From positions 124,001 to 188,000 of the forward strand of contig NZ_FOIB01000012.1 in assembly GCF_900111765.1 (NCBI RefSeq): 64,000 nucleotides of DNA, given 5' to 3'. Shown here piece after piece: positions 43,889 to 51,256 of the stretch. The notes beneath the pieces are model-generated. The model was not told the DNA's origin. It saw nothing but the letters and a program-made list of their open reading frames with translations, and did not search any database. Source of the DNA: Myxococcus fulvus. GTDB lineage: Bacteria > Myxococcota > Myxococcia > Myxococcales > Myxococcaceae. A program made the position numbers and the translations under genes. Positions within the stretch are counted from its first letter, which is position 1. Each line of letters starts with the position of its first letter.

Positions 43889-44075
43889 GGGCGGGCCGCA
43901 AGGGCTGCGGAGCCTCGTTGGGGCGCGCGCAAGGCTTGCGGAGGGGCTGGGGCAGCGGCTTGGGGGCCCCGCGTGGCATGGTTCCTGTACTGCTTGCTCC
44001 GCACACTCTTGCTTCTGGGAGGTGCGTCGCGATGAGCGCGGCGGCTGTGCCCGGCGAGGGTCGCGGGAGGCGAAG

Positions 44076-44348
44076 ATGGACAGTCTGGCTCGTGAGGCGC
44101 GTGACGCCCTGGTGCAGCGCGGCGAGCGGCTCCGGTCACGGACGCGTCTCGTGGCCGTCCGGGGAGCGGATGAGCTGCTGTCCGAGGCGGAGCGCAGGGA
44201 GCTGCTCGACATCGAGGCGGCGCTCATCCGCATCGCGGTGGGACAGTTCGGCCGCTGCGAGCAGTGCGGGGGCGCCATGGGACGCCACCGCCTGCGTGCA
44301 ATTCCCGAGGCCCGCCTCTGCATGACGTGCTCGGCCCTGAGCCGGTGA
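44076..44348 (+). CDS. DksA/TraR family C4 zinc-finger protein
   Basis: A 90-residue protein with GGGAGG 5 bases before ATG 44076. A helical N-terminal region (DSLAREARDALVQRGERLRS) precedes the zinc finger CEQCGGAMG ... CMTCSALSR, with all four Cys present. The aspartate-rich coiled-coil tip of classical DksA is short here, like the small TraR-type members that bind RNA polymerase. A role in transcription control is likely. The 187 bases upstream hold no other gene. A partial copy of this gene's last 22 codons lies at 45859-45924. Confidence 0.85.
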   Translation: MDSLAREARDALVQRGERLRSRTRLVAVRGADELLSEAERRELLDIEAALIRIAVGQFGRCEQCGGAMGRHRLRAIPEARLCMTCSALSR

Positions 44349-44451
44349 GACGTCCGCCGTCGAGCGTGCGCAGTTCCCCTCGCTGAAGGGTTGGTTCGAC
44401 GTCGGGGCCGGACCCTGCGCGTGGGGCCAGTCACGCCGCGAGGGACGTTTC

Positions 44452-45858
44452 ATGAGACGCATGCTCGAGGTGGTCTGCCTCCTGGTGGTAGGGCTGATGT
44501 CCTCCGCTCGGGGCGAAGGGCGAGAAGCCCCCGTCGAGGCCGCGGTGACGGAGGCGCACGCGCTGGAGTCGGACGAGGTCCTCGCGTGGCTGCTCTCCAT
44601 GCCGGATGTGTACGTGGTGAGCGAGGTGCCCTCGGGCATCCCGGACACGCGCTTCTTCCGGTTGTACTTCGCGCAGCCGCTGGACCACGCAGACCCGGAC
44701 TCCGACTGGTTCTGGCTGCGGGCCACGCTGCTGCACCGCTCGTTGGAGGCACCCACGGTGCTGTACTCCACGGGATACGCCTCGAGGGCGGCGCCCTCCC
44801 GGGCCGAGCCCACCGAGCTGCTCGACGCGAATCAACTGTCGCTCGAGCACCGCTTCTACGGTGTCTCGCGGCCGTCGCCCCTGGACTGGAGGCGGCTGGA
44901 CATCGCGCAGGCCGCGAACGACTACCATCGCGTCATCCAGGCCTTCAAACCCATGTACCCCGGACGCTGGCTGACGACGGGCGCGAGCAAGGGCGGCATG
45001 GCGGCCGTGTATCACCGCTACTTCTTCCCCGAGGACGTGGATGCGACGGTGGCCTACGCGACGCCGAGCCTCCAGGGGCCGGTGGATGACGGCATCGCGC
45101 GCTTCCTCGAGCAGGTGGGGACCCCCGCGTGTCGTGAGCGGTTGAGGGCCTTCCAGCGGGAGGCCCTGCTGCGCCGCGATGAGCTGGTGGCGCTGCTCGT
45201 GCGGACGGGCATGACGTTCCATCAGCTCGGCGCGGACCGCGCGCTGGAGTTCGCCATCGTCGAGACGCCGTTCTACTTCTTCCAATACGAGGACCCGTCG
45301 CGGTGCGAGCGCATCCCCGGACGCGAGGCCTCATCACAGGAGCTGCTCGACTTCGTCGACGAGGTCACCGCGATGGAGACGAGCTTCGCCGACCTGGGCG
45401 TGAGCTACTACGCGCCCTATTACTACCAGAGCGCGACGCAGCTCGGGTATCCGAGCTTCCCCACGCGCCACCTGCGCGGACTGCTGCGCTATCCGGGGGA
45501 GGACGTCCCCGCGACCTACCTGTCTTTCCCCGTGGAGGCGCCCTTCTCCCAAGACTTGCTCCGCCACGTCGAACGCTGGACGCGCGACGAGGCGGAGCGG
45601 CTGTTGTTCATCCATGGCGGGAGCGACCCGTGGTCCACCCGGCCCTACGAGGTGCGCGAGAGCAATGACTCCCACCTGTATGTCGTACCTGGAGGGCATC
45701 ACGGCAACACCCTGCTGCGCTCACTGGCGGAGCCCGAGCGCACTCACGCCATGACCCGGCTCTTCCAGTGGATGGACGTGAAGCTCCCCGCTCAGTTCGA
45801 GGGAGAGCCCATGGACCCGGGGGGAGAGGACTCGCCCGCGCGCGGCTCGCGCAGGTAG
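44452..45858 (+). CDS. Secreted S37 (PS-10-type) aminopeptidase
   Basis: A 468-residue exported serine peptidase of MEROPS family S37 (prolyl/tripeptidyl aminopeptidase, PS-10 type). A signal peptide (LEVVCLLVVGLMSSARG) precedes an alpha/beta-hydrolase catalytic core: Ser179 in TTGASKGGM, Asp in HGGSDPWS and His in GGHHGNTL. ELLDANQLSLEHRFYGVSRP is highly typical. The preferred start is ATG 44452, with GAGGG 9 bases upstream. The gene is bracketed by the DksA-type gene and a degraded copy of its tail, which suggests it arrived by insertion or recombination there. Confidence 0.9.
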   Translation: MRRMLEVVCLLVVGLMSSARGEGREAPVEAAVTEAHALESDEVLAWLLSMPDVYVVSEVPSGIPDTRFFRLYFAQPLDHADPDSDWFWLRATLLHRSLEAPTVLYSTGYASRAAPSRAEPTELLDANQLSLEHRFYGVSRPSPLDWRRLDIAQAANDYHRVIQAFKPMYPGRWLTTGASKGGMAAVYHRYFFPEDVDATVAYATPSLQGPVDDGIARFLEQVGTPACRERLRAFQREALLRRDELVALLVRTGMTFHQLGADRALEFAIVETPFYFFQYEDPSRCERIPGREASSQELLDFVDEVTAMETSFADLGVSYYAPYYYQSATQLGYPSFPTRHLRGLLRYPGEDVPATYLSFPVEAPFSQDLLRHVERWTRDEAERLLFIHGGSDPWSTRPYEVRESNDSHLYVVPGGHHGNTLLRSLAEPERTHAMTRLFQWMDVKLPAQFEGEPMDPGGEDSPARGSRR

Positions 45859-45924
45859 CGTTACCGCCTGCACGCCATCCCCGAGGCCCGCTTCCGCATG
45901 ACGTGCTCGGCCCTGCGCCGGTGA
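45859..45924 (+). pseudogene. Partial duplicate of the DksA-type gene 3' end
   Basis: Twenty-one codons and a stop encode RYRLHAIPEARFRMTCSALRR, matching the last residues of the 44076 gene at about 58 of 67 bases. One zinc-binding Cys is changed to Arg. It begins immediately after the S37 stop, so the S37 gene lies between two direct repeats of this segment. Confidence 0.75.
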
Positions 45925-45934
45925 GCCCGCCTGT

Positions 45935-46495
45935 TCAAAGTTCGGGGAAGCTCACCGGGCCCAGGTGCAACGGAGGCGAGGTGGCGTCCTCGCGCAGCTC
46001 GAGGAGGTAGCGGCCTCGGAGCTCGATGGATTTGGCCTCGGTCTCCAGGACGAGCGTCACGTCGGTGTCCTTGGCTTCGAGGGGGCGTGACTGCCAGATG
46101 AGGAACTTCCGGACGTGACGTCCCGTCGCGGTGACGAGCGTCGCTTCTCGCGGGGTCCACGGCGAGTGCCCTCCAACGGAGGCGAGCTGCAGCACCACTG
46201 CGACCCGTGAGCTCGTCCGGTGTGCGTATGCGGACGTCGAGGTCGACAGGACGGGTGTGGAGGGTGCGACGATGGGGCCGAGCGGACGTGTGGCGAGGCC
46301 CCGAACATCGAGTGCTCCGGCGATGTACATCACGCTGAACGGCCCTCGCGCGGAGGTGTCGGAGGGCGGCGTGGAAGGGGCTTGCATGCTCGGGGCTCGT
46401 GGAGAGGAGACGTCGGGCTCGAGGGCGCGCTCCTGAAGAGGAGAGCCTCCTGTGTCGGAGGCGTGGAGCAGGACGAGCCAGGTCACGAGGCGCAT
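45935..46495 (-). CDS. Truncated DUF2381-like protein
   Basis: A 186-residue protein resembling the C-terminal half of the DUF2381 (TIGR02268) myxobacterial paralogous family: LQLASVGGHSPWTPREATLV, VRKFLIWQSRPLEAK and LRGRYLLELREDATSPPLHL. Full members are near 290 residues and have a signal peptide and an N-terminal immunoglobulin-like part; here the N-terminus is short and Ser/Pro-rich. DUF2381 genes often sit beside Ser/Thr kinase genes, as here: the kinase gene ends 13 bases upstream on the same strand. The ATG at 46495 has a weak ribosome site. Confidence 0.65.
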   Translation of the reverse strand: MRLVTWLVLLHASDTGGSPLQERALEPDVSSPRAPSMQAPSTPPSDTSARGPFSVMYIAGALDVRGLATRPLGPIVAPSTPVLSTSTSAYAHRTSSRVAVVLQLASVGGHSPWTPREATLVTATGRHVRKFLIWQSRPLEAKDTDVTLVLETEAKSIELRGRYLLELREDATSPPLHLGPVSFPEL

Positions 46496-46508
46496 GCGCC
46501 TGGCTTCA

Positions 46509-48284
46509 TCACCAATCCTTCCCAAGAATCTCCCGGAAACGCTCCACGACGCGGACATGCAGGAGGTTGAAGATGACCGCGTGTTCTTCATCTCCCCCCG
46601 GAAGCCTCTGCCGCCCCACGTCGCTGAACTCGTAGTACACGAGGCAGACGGGATACACGTCGCCATCGACACGCATCTCCCGGATGCGGCCGTAGACGCG
46701 CTCGTTGGTGAAGATGATTTCGGTGACGAGTTGTGCGCCCGCGGGGAGCTTCTTGAATTTGCGGTGCACGTTCGTCATCAGGTACCCCTCCTTCACCGTG
46801 ATGTTCCGGAAGGGGGTGCCGAAGTTCTCTCCGATGGAGCCCTCGAACTGGTCCCCCTGTTCGATTCCGAAACGCTCGTGGGTCTCATCCGCGCCCGCGG
46901 GGCACTCAGCCACGGGAGGGATGGGCCGATGTTGCACGTAGGGCGTGCTGCTGGAGCAGGCGAGCCCGGTGCAGGCCAGGGCGACCTTGGACAGACGGGC
47001 GAGTGACGGCGCGCGAGGCTTCGCGGGTGGAGCGGGAGGCTTCATCACGGGAGTGGGGTCCTGGAGTGGCGGCGCCACGGGGGCGACGGTCACGGGGATG
47101 GGATTCGCTCGGGGCGAATCGGTGACGGCCTCACTGTGATGCGAGTTCGCGTGTCTGGCTATTTTATGACCTTCCAGGGGGTCGATTTGTGGGGTGACCC
47201 GTGGAGTTGTCTGTCTCCATCCGTGGAGAAGCCACCCCACCGCCAGGAGCAGGAGCACCGCGGGCACGACGAGCAACACGGGACGCGACAGCCGGGTTTC
47301 CAGGTCTCGGACGCGTGCGCGCGCCAGGGACGGGGGCTTGCGTGGAGGCGCGGGGGTGTCCGTGCCGAAGAGCGGCGTGGCCCAGGCTTCGGAGGTGAAG
47401 CGGTTTGGCGCCAGGGTGGAGGCGAGCTCGGCGCCGCTCTGGAAGCGTTGCTCCGGGAGCTTCTCGAGGAGCCGCAGGATGATGGCGTCGAGCTCGGGAG
47501 GGATGCGCGGGTTCAGCTCCGACGGGGCGACGGGCGGCTGCGAGGTGATGGCGGCGCACAGCACATCCGCGGGCCAGTCCGGAGGGAACGGGTAGTGGCC
47601 CGTGGCCGCGCGGTAGAGGCACACGCCCAGGGCATAGAGGTCATCGGTGGCGACGGACTGGTAGCGGGCATCCGGATGGCGCCAGTGACGTTGATGGAAG
47701 CGGATGGCCTCGGGGCTGCGCAGGTGGCGCGTGCCCGGAGGCAGGGGGCCTGTGGTCAGCGTGGGCGCGCCGGTGTACGCGCTCGCGCCCAGGTCGATGA
47801 GGACCGGGTCTCCCTCGGTGTCTCGCAGGAGGATGTGCTCCGGCTTGAGGTCCCGGTGCAGCACGTCTCCAGCGTGCAGGGTGTCCAGCGCCAAGGCGAC
47901 TCGGCGGAAGGTCTCCGCCAGCTGTCGGAAGGAGGGGTTGTGCTGGTCCGCCCAGACGTGGAGCGGCGGCCCGGGCACCCAGTCCATGACGAAGTAGAAA
48001 TGGCCCGTGACGAGGTCCGGCCAGCGGCCGCAGGCGTGGACCGCGACCACGTTGGGATGGACGGCCCGGTCCAACAGGAGCGTGAGCTCGCGCAGGGCCC
48101 GGCCCTCGGCGGTGTTGCGAGTGAGCTTGAGGGCGAAGTAGCGCCCCGGCGAGTCCACCGGCTCCACGCGGTAGACGACGCCGTAGCCGCCCACGCCCAA
48201 TCTTTCGAGGACGCGCCAGCCTCCCGTCAGGACGAAGCCCGGGGGCAGGGCTTCCGGGGGCATCGACGATGGGTGCGGGCTCAT
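46509..48284 (-). CDS. Membrane Ser/Thr protein kinase fused to a lipoprotein-like domain
   Basis: A 591-residue protein. The kinase domain (about 22-285) has a glycine loop LGVGGYGVVY, Lys53 in FALKLTRN, HRD at 143-145 in LHRDLKPEH and DLG in place of DFG (164-166). A membrane helix (335-356, RPVLLVVPAVLLLLAVGW) and a Pro-rich linker follow. From Met414 the sequence MKPPAPPAKPRAPSLARLS then VALACTGLAC looks like a complete lipoprotein signal with lipobox, then a 150-residue domain (CPAGADETHERFGIEQGDQF onward). Either the kinase is fused to an extracytoplasmic domain or a second internal start exists at 47045. The DUF2381-like gene is downstream. Confidence 0.82.
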   Translation of the reverse strand: MSPHPSSMPPEALPPGFVLTGGWRVLERLGVGGYGVVYRVEPVDSPGRYFALKLTRNTAEGRALRELTLLLDRAVHPNVVAVHACGRWPDLVTGHFYFVMDWVPGPPLHVWADQHNPSFRQLAETFRRVALALDTLHAGDVLHRDLKPEHILLRDTEGDPVLIDLGASAYTGAPTLTTGPLPPGTRHLRSPEAIRFHQRHWRHPDARYQSVATDDLYALGVCLYRAATGHYPFPPDWPADVLCAAITSQPPVAPSELNPRIPPELDAIILRLLEKLPEQRFQSGAELASTLAPNRFTSEAWATPLFGTDTPAPPRKPPSLARARVRDLETRLSRPVLLVVPAVLLLLAVGWLLHGWRQTTPRVTPQIDPLEGHKIARHANSHHSEAVTDSPRANPIPVTVAPVAPPLQDPTPVMKPPAPPAKPRAPSLARLSKVALACTGLACSSSTPYVQHRPIPPVAECPAGADETHERFGIEQGDQFEGSIGENFGTPFRNITVKEGYLMTNVHRKFKKLPAGAQLVTEIIFTNERVYGRIREMRVDGDVYPVCLVYYEFSDVGRQRLPGGDEEHAVIFNLLHVRVVERFREILGKDW

Positions 48285-48411
48285 GGACGTCGGAGGTCTC
48301 CTGGACTCCGACGAATCTAGCAGGTTGAATACCCCTCGGGTGGCCTGTGGCTCTGGCCATCCCACAGGTCACCCAGGCGGCCGGGCGCGGGGCGCTCCTG
48401 GGGGGCGTGTG

Positions 48412-49224
48412 TCAGCGGGGGCTTGATGTGAGCTCGCGCATCATCACGACCTTGGGGTAGGCGACGAAGAACCCCAGGCGCTCCATGTTCCGCTGTGAGG
48501 GACTGGCGGGCAGGGTGCTGCTCGACGCCAGGGTGCAGCCCTGACGGGTGGCCCAGTCGAGGCGGGTGGCGATGAGTGCCTGCTGGAGCCCTCGGCCGCG
48601 GAAGCGTTCGCGCACGCCGGTGCCGGACAGGGTGGCCACTCCGTCGTGCACGGCCACGGTGCCGCCTCCCGCGGGTTCGCCGTCCACGAGCGCGAGGAAG
48701 CACGTGGTGCCAGGCATCGTCGCGGTGCCCAGCATGAGCGAGGACTCCTCGGCGGAGACCTCGTCACGCCCCATGAAGCCCTGGGCCACGGTGCGCGAGA
48801 AGACCTGGGCCTCACCGGGGTGGAGAGGACGAAGCTCGATGCCGGGCGCGGTGGGGGGAGGTGGGCTCGCGGGCAGGGCGCGCAGGAAGACCTGCTGGAA
48901 CTCACCCACGCGGTAGCCGCGACGGGCCAGCTCCAGGGCGAACGACGGGTCGGCGAAGGGGAGCAGGTCGAGTTGGAGGAGACCGCCCTGTTGTCCCAGG
49001 TGGGCCTCCACGCGGTCGAGGGCCTCGGTGCTGACGGGGCCTTCGAGTCCGAGCGCGAGTGCCTGGGTGAGCGGCGAGTTGGCGCCGTTGAAGAGGGCGA
49101 GGCCACCTGCGAGCTCGAGGATGCCGTGCGTGGGCGTGGCGGCGCGGTTCTGCGCGGCCTGGGCCAATTCCACGCGGCGGACCAGCGCGGCGTCCACGGT
49201 GGGGCGAGAGGAGGAGAGTGACAT
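48412..49224 (-). CDS. GNAT family N-acetyltransferase
   Basis: A 270-residue protein with a C-terminal GNAT domain (about 125-265). The acetyl-CoA pyrophosphate loop is VRERFRGRGLQQAL, and CFLALVDGEPAGGGTV is the preceding strand. The N-terminal 120 residues form a second, degenerate GNAT-like domain with LFNGANSPLTQALALGLEG. The substrate is unknown. It diverges from the kinase gene on the same strand with 127 bases between, and lies next to an AraC remnant. Confidence 0.85.
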   Translation of the reverse strand: MSLSSSRPTVDAALVRRVELAQAAQNRAATPTHGILELAGGLALFNGANSPLTQALALGLEGPVSTEALDRVEAHLGQQGGLLQLDLLPFADPSFALELARRGYRVGEFQQVFLRALPASPPPPTAPGIELRPLHPGEAQVFSRTVAQGFMGRDEVSAEESSLMLGTATMPGTTCFLALVDGEPAGGGTVAVHDGVATLSGTGVRERFRGRGLQQALIATRLDWATRQGCTLASSSTLPASPSQRNMERLGFFVAYPKVVMMRELTSSPR

Positions 49225-49237
49225 GGGCCACCCTTGC

Positions 49238-49420
49238 TCACGCCGCGCAGGGCGTCCACCCAGTTCCTGCTTCGTCTATCGGGTTCGTGCGATTCGTCGA
49301 GTCCGTCACCTTGCGACGGAAGCGAGCGGGCGTGAGTGCGTGGCGCGCGCGGAACAGGGCGATGAAGTGGCTCTGACTGGAGAAGCCCGTGGCTTGCGCG
49401 ATGTCGCTCAAGGGGCGCGC
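49238..49420 (-). pseudogene. AraC/XylS regulator C-terminal remnant
   Basis: On the minus strand, PLSDIAQATGFSSQSHFIAL followed by FRARHALTPARFRRKV is the second helix-turn-helix of AraC-type regulators, ending at a TGA at 49238. Upstream the frame is disrupted and the sensor domain is absent, so the gene is a relic. Confidence 0.72.
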
Positions 49421-49882
49421 GGTGGTGGCGCGCGGCTCCTGCCGGGCGGCCCGTGTAGTTCAGCAGGTAGACGGCCGTCACCAGGGCGAGGTTGCCGAGT
49501 CGGTCCCGATGCTGTCGTGTTGCTCGGTCATGCGTGTGTCCCCAGGAGAAGGGGGGCGATGCGAGCAGGGACGCTGACGGGAGTCAAAGAATGTCAGACA
49601 TGGGGCATATAAGGCGACAGGTGCGCCCGCACGCCGGGTGACAATCTGTTCGATGCGAAGGGCGCGGACGACGAGTTTCACCTCCGCATCACGACCTTCT
49701 CGAGGGTGCTGCGGAGCCGTACCGTCCAGACTCCCAGGCTGAGGAAGAGCTGTTGCGATTTGAGGGTTTTCTCGCGAGCCCTCACGTGCTTGTTGACGTG
49801 GGCTCTGTCTCAAGACACATTGCAAAGCCACGACAACAGTCTTCCAGTTAACACCATGTCGGTGTCCTCATAAGGGAGCGTC
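49421..49882. other. Intergenic region upstream of Cys-rich/Rhs genes
   Basis: No convincing gene is seen. A minus-strand stretch near 49440-49530 (LGNLALVTAVYLLNYTGRP) may be another decayed coding piece. A weak plus-strand promoter candidate, TTGACG at 49793-49798 with CACATT at 49816-49821, lies about 60 bases before the ATG at 49883. The hairpin GAGGG/CCCTC at 49762-49782 is also present. Confidence 0.4.
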
Positions 49883-51256
49883 ATGCGGCTGTATTCCGGG
49901 GTCGTCGGGCTCCTATCTGCCATTTTCATGGCAGTGAGGGCGTGGGGAGATTCATGTCAAGGCGTGCCAGGCCGCTGTTGGTCCACCACCAGGTGGCGGC
50001 CTATCGGCGGTCAATCACTGGCGCTCGTCGCCCTCGCATTGCAGCTCTTCGCCCTTCCGGCGCAGGCCGGCCCCTGTGCGGAGGGGGATACCGCGCCGCG
50101 TGACTGCTCGGTCGGCGTTTGCAAGGGCGTCGCCTACTGTGAAGGTCCCTATCTCGGTGAGTGTACCGCCACCGGGGAATCGACCCAGTCATGCACCGTC
50201 TGCGGCCGTACCGGCTATCGGTACTGCTCGGACTTCGACCTCATGCCGGAGTCCTGCTCCGCCCACCGTGCCGAGCTCTGCAACGCGTGCGATGACGATG
50301 GTGATGGTGCCGTGGACGAGGGCCTCGCGGGCGCCGCCTGCACCCTGCCCAACGGCTGCAGCGGCGTGATGTCGTGCTCCTCCTCGGGAGGCACCTGCGT
50401 CTGGGCTCCGGGAAGCACGAAGCCCTGCCCCAACTGTGGCACGGGGGGGTACGCCACCTGTCAGCAAGATGGCTCCATCGGTCTGTGTCGCCCCGTGGCT
50501 CCGACGGGCGAAATCGACTGCAACGGCTGTGACGACAACCACGACGGTGTCGCGGATGGCGCCTCGAGCACCGCGGAGACTTGCAACGGGCAGGACGATG
50601 ACTGCGATGGCGCCATCGACGAGGGCTCCTCGGGCGTGGAGGGCGACGCGTGCGCGGTGAATGTGGCCCAGGTGTGCTGCGAGCCGACGACGTGTGTGGC
50701 ACAAGGCAAGAACTGTGGCGTCATCTCCAACGGCTGCGGAAGCCCGCTGGACTGCGGCACCTGCCCCAGCGGCCAGGCCTGCGGCACGGGAGGTGTCCCC
50801 AACGTGTGCGCCTGCGCGCCCATTCCTGAGCAGACGGCCTGCTCCGGCAAGTGCGGACTGGTCCCCAATGGGTGCGGCAGCACGTGGAACTGCGGTGGTT
50901 GTACCAGCCCCCAGAGTTGCGGCGGTGGTGGCACGCCCAACGTCTGTGGTTGTACGCCGGTTTCACAGGCGACGGCCTGCGCCGGGAAGAATTGCGGACT
51001 GGTGTCCAACGGCTGCGGTGGCACCTACAGTTGTGGTGGGGCCTGCACGGGCTACAACTCCTGCGGCGGCGGCGGCAACCCCAACGTCTGCGGTTGTTCG
51101 GCGGACCCCAATGCCTGCGACGGAAGGGAGTGCGGCAGCGTCGACAATGGCTGTGGTGGAACCATGAACTGCGGAACCTGCCTGGGGACCGCCTACTGTC
51201 GGGCCGGCGAATGCGTGGGCGGAGACCTGCAGAAGTCCGAGGAGGTCTCCCGATGA
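49883..51256 (+). CDS. Exported cysteine-rich MopE-like repeat protein
   Basis: A 457-residue protein with AAGGGAG 6 bases before ATG 49883. A long N-terminus contains a hydrophobic segment (5-20) and a second that looks like the real signal (LVALALQLFALPAQA, near 45-62). The rest is cysteine-rich (about 50 Cys). Two Asp-rich motifs, CDDDGDGAVDEG and CNGQDDDCDGAIDEG, match the metal-binding motif of MopE-like proteins. Four to five repeats of CGLVSNGCGGTYSCGG/NVCGC pattern follow. The Rhs-type gene starts within the stop (ATGA overlap), so the two are translationally coupled and the protein probably acts with it at the cell surface. Confidence 0.8.
   Translation: MRLYSGVVGLLSAIFMAVRAWGDSCQGVPGRCWSTTRWRPIGGQSLALVALALQLFALPAQAGPCAEGDTAPRDCSVGVCKGVAYCEGPYLGECTATGESTQSCTVCGRTGYRYCSDFDLMPESCSAHRAELCNACDDDGDGAVDEGLAGAACTLPNGCSGVMSCSSSGGTCVWAPGSTKPCPNCGTGGYATCQQDGSIGLCRPVAPTGEIDCNGCDDNHDGVADGASSTAETCNGQDDDCDGAIDEGSSGVEGDACAVNVAQVCCEPTTCVAQGKNCGVISNGCGSPLDCGTCPSGQACGTGGVPNVCACAPIPEQTACSGKCGLVPNGCGSTWNCGGCTSPQSCGGGGTPNVCGCTPVSQATACAGKNCGLVSNGCGGTYSCGGACTGYNSCGGGGNPNVCGCSADPNACDGRECGSVDNGCGGTMNCGTCLGTAYCRAGECVGGDLQKSEEVSR

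Noticed and set aside
50851..51252. Upstream extension of the Rhs reading frame
   Set aside because: It overlaps the Cys-rich gene in another frame and encodes Arg/Trp-rich nonsense; the true start is ATG 51253 with GAGGAGG upstream.
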